A DNA stretch of 48,041 nucleotides from Pholiota molesta (taxonomy: Eukaryota; Basidiomycota; Agaricomycetes; Agaricales; Strophariaceae), in NCBI GenBank assembly GCA_014925825.1, contig JACGCK010000298.1, positions 1-48,041 of the forward strand. Direction: 5' to 3'. The position numbers were made by a program, and so were the translations under genes. A model generated the notes under the pieces. It made no database searches. It was not told the DNA's origin and worked only from the letters and a program-made list of their open reading frames with translations. Below are positions 45,058 through 48,041 of this stretch, in pieces; position 1 is the first letter of the stretch; every line of letters starts with the position of its first letter.

Positions 45058-47974
45058 TCACGAATCCCCACTAATATCCAGCAACTGCTCTATACTCTTC
45101 CCCAGATCCCCATCATTGGCCTCCAGCACCCACTCCACCACCTCCAGATCCACACTCGGAAGATCTGCCTCAGCGTCTCCCGCGACGCCGACGCCGCCTG
45201 CTCGTGCGCGGTATCGATCTGCGCCTGCACTCCCGCCAGGTCCAGCGCGGGCGTCGGGGTCCGGGATATATGCGCCCCTTCTCCGCCGCCGCCGTAATGC
45301 AGCCCGCCTGCGAGGCCGGGCCCAGCCAGGCTCTGCACGCGCGGGGGCAGCGGGGGAGGCACGCGAGTGTTCGGCGACGCGCCGCCGCTCGGCGGCGCCT
45401 GCCGCGACGGCCCCATCGCGAGCTGGTGTTTCGTGAACGGGCCCGGGCGCGAGGGCGTCTCTTCCGGTCCTCCGAACCCAGGCGAGGCGCCAGGCGACGC
45501 GGGGTTGAACGACGGCGACGGCACGCGCCGCACGCGCGGCTTGTACGGGGTTTGGATTGTGGGCGCGCCTGGGCCGTACGGCGTCTGCGGGGTTGTCGCC
45601 GATTGCGGTGTCTGCAGGGACTCCCACCCGCCCGACGTCGACGCGGCCGAGGCCGCCGCCGCCGATTCCGCGCGCTGCTCGCGGCCGAGCTCAAACGGCG
45701 CGAAGGGCCCCGGGAGGTAGGAGAGCTTGTTCAAGTTGTTCTCGGCGCCGTCGAGCGCCTCGGTGAAGATGCGACCGATGGCGTTGAGCGGTTTCGAAAT
45801 GGTGTCGCCGGTTTTCTGGAGGAGGCGTTTCGCGTCTTCGGAAAGGGTTTGGGCGGGGGTGGGGAGGGAGAGAGGTTGAGCTGATTCTTCGCCAGCGTGC
45901 GGTGAGAGCACGCCCGGGCCTTGGAATTTGGTCTCGGCAAAGGAAAGCCGAGGTGATTGAGGTTCGGAAGGAGGGAGTGCTTGTATCGCCTCTTCGACGT
46001 TGCTGTAGAGAATTATTAAAGTTTGAAAGGTGAGACGAAGAACATAACATACTGCTCAAATTCCTCCTGGCTGATGTTGGATAAGGATGTGTGGTCCATG
46101 GATTCTATAAAAGAAACTGCACCCATCTAAGGTGGAACGTTAGGCGATGCAATGTGAATAAATCATAAAACAATATACCAGACTTGAAAGGTAATATCCA
46201 GCTTCACTTTGTAGTTTCTCTGGATTGCGGAATCGATTGATAAACCTGACGATGTCAATCGTAAGTTAGCTGCAGATGCGCGATATAGTTACGTACTCCA
46301 TATTTGACAGTAGATGTTCAGGATTCGCCTTGAGCACAACGAATATCAGAATTGGAACAAACGAATCTGCGCCCTCTTCTTTGTGTAAATGTCGAATCAG
46401 GCCTGAGTTGAGAGCAGAAATACGTCAGCAATGCTTCAATACTGGTTTGCGAAGTATGGCGGACCGAAGATGACCTTGCAACAATTCAGAATACAGATCA
46501 ATTTATCGCGAGGAGCTTTGTAATGGTTGATCTTCAATAGTTCTGCATAAAACTGTTAATTCAAGATCCACGAATAGATGAGTTTGTGTACCTTGTTCCG
46601 CAAACATCAAGAACCCTTTACTCCCTTCGCCCTCGGGGATATCAAGATGCTTCTCCTCCAACCATCCAAACAGCGCGATTCGTTGTGATAGCACTCGATC
46701 CCTTTCAAGGTCATCCGTCGTTATCGGTCGAGGGGGGTTAGCGAGAGGTAATTGTGGAGTGAATGTGCTTGAAGAGGGTGGTAAGGTCATTGCTCAGCCA
46801 CACATAGTGTACGTCAACTGACAAATCATATAACCGGTTCATGACGAGCTTTTCCATGCCTTCCATGGCATTTTCAAAATCGGCGTCAGAGGTGTTCTTC
46901 CATACGTCACATTCTCGCATTTGTGTGGAAATGAACTAAATGGTGGAGTGAAATATTAACAGTCACTTAGTCAGAAAGGATTGTATAGAGCAACTAGAGA
47001 AGACGTACTGAGAGGAAATCATTGATTATCTTCACTTGATCATTTACTGTAAACGTCCGTTTTGCAAAATTGCTCAAGAACCTAAGAATACAGAATGGAT
47101 AAGGTGTTTGAATGGATACAAGAAAACATACGATCGCAAGTATTTAGATACAGGTTCCGCACTCTTCGACTTCATTTGATCAAGGAACTTTTGGAAGTCA
47201 AATCCTCCATCGTTGGCCTTGGGTGCTGGCGAACCAGTGGCACTGCGTGGCTGATTAGGAGTAGGAGGTCCTGAGTCGACAGCCTTTCCAGTATCTACTC
47301 TCCTTCCGCCATCTGACCCATCCTGCTGCGCTGCAAATGATGATAGGGTTGCCGGAGACGGTACAGCCCTCGCCGATGCATCAATTGACTGCGGCCGCGA
47401 ACGCGTCAGTGGTAGGGCGAAGCTCCTGGCCAACGAAGCAAAGGAGGGAAAGGCCGATGATGGTGAGGTGATAAGAACAGGCGCAGGAGTGGTGGGGACA
47501 GAATCTATAGGGTTTGGGCCAGGACTTGTGGGCGATGAGACATATATGTCCTTCACCGGAGGCTGGGGGCGGCGATGGCGTCCGTGGGGGTGGCGGGTGG
47601 CCTTCCGAGGCCTCCCATGCATCGCGCGCTGCGCGTTCCTCCTCGCTCACCAAAGGATCGAATTCGCTGAGCACCTCCTTTGTCACTGCTGCGCTTCCGG
47701 GTTCTGAGGGTGGGGTGTCCTTCGCGGTGAATATCGGCTGGTCGAATATTGATGGATCAAGGACTGGCAGAGGCTTAGGCGGCTTTGTTTCTGGGACGAC
47801 TTCGTCGGCTTCAGATGGGTTTTCATCTTGCCATGGATTGGGAGATACAAGGACATCTGGGGTGTTCAACGATGCAACGACGGCTGGGGCTGCGATGGTG
47901 GAAGTGGAATCGGGTTCATCCTTCGTCGATATTGAGAGATCTGCCTTCATAGCCTGGAATTCGACCCGATGTGG
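45058..47974 (-). CDS. VPS9: VPS9-domain and CUE-domain Rab5 guanine-nucleotide exchange factor, 5' probably partial
   Basis: Activates Rab5/Vps21 GTPases on endosomes. Exons 47974-47557, 47504-47132, 47081-47009, 46935-46823, 46767-46592, 46542-46465, 46402-46297, 46245-46179, 46126-46053 and 46002-45058. The N-terminal third is acidic and disordered. The VPS9 domain follows: [81 protein letters not shown] Pro-rich linker leads to a C-terminal CUE domain ([20 protein letters not shown]) that binds ubiquitin. One frame break at 45158-45159 separates the IF and PSVD residues of the CUE domain; one more base restores it. An acceptor (CTCTAG) at 47975 shows that at least one more 5' exon exists, probably beyond the window. 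Confidence 0.92.
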
Positions 47975-48041
47975 CTAGAGAAGAAAATGAACAAGTCAAG
48001 AGAAGGAGCCTTGTAATTATTGAGTTGTCCAAGTCATTGAT

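Noticed and set aside
47505..47556. Apparent frameshift in the VPS9 gene
   Set aside because: Explained by a 52-nt intron with GTGAAG donor and CTATAG acceptor; phases then agree.

Overview
The window is nuclear DNA from a filamentous basidiomycete, most likely an agaricomycete. The signs are dense genes on both strands, many spliceosomal introns of about 45-70 nt (mostly GT-AG), microexons, lineage-expanded F-box-like families and clear fungal orthologues (tRNase Z, Tma16, Bud6, Vps9, Dcr2, pantothenate synthetase). No rRNA, tRNA, CRISPR array, origin or intact transposon was recognised.

Layout. 1-2002: 3' half of long-form tRNase Z. 2200-4843: two F-box-like paralogues, one broken by an internal deletion and one intact. 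5237-7350: 13-exon YTP1-like membrane protein. 8438-11402: Zds-type regulator. 12289-13040: TMA16. 14291-16624: FAD monooxygenase. 17306-18188: CTP:phosphocholine cytidylyltransferase-like protein whose catalytic motifs are lost. 18645-19756: another F-box-like gene. 19984-22292 (minus): eight-finger C2H2 factor resembling the zinc regulator Zap1, divergent from a small Fic/Doc-family gene (22452-22926). 23282-23856 (minus): orphan three-exon gene beside a decayed F-box-like copy (23923-25222). 25448-27180 (minus): leucine-rich-repeat protein. 28264-29259 (minus) and 29487-31995: mitochondrial ribosomal protein uL23m and Dcr2-like phosphatase, divergent.

32131-39020 is the most unusual region. 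A block holding a head-to-head pair of small heat-shock protein genes, an F-box-like remnant and the 5' end of BUD6 is present twice in tandem. The shared promoters carry perfect heat-shock elements in both copies. The minus-strand HSPs are intact. One plus-strand HSP has lost its C-terminal I-x-I motif and the other carries a 29-nt deletion. Full-length BUD6 follows (38772-41995), then a possible small gene (42631-42940, minus), pantothenate synthetase (43455-44709) and a VPS9-domain/CUE Rab5 exchange factor (45058-47974, minus, 5' end probably outside).

Reading frames. I rebuilt exons by hand, checking splice sites and phase. In eight conserved genes the frame closes only if one base is restored, usually in a short C or G run. 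Because the genes are otherwise well conserved, I read this mainly as under-called homopolymers in the assembly. Several F-box-like copies carry more and larger lesions and look truly decayed.
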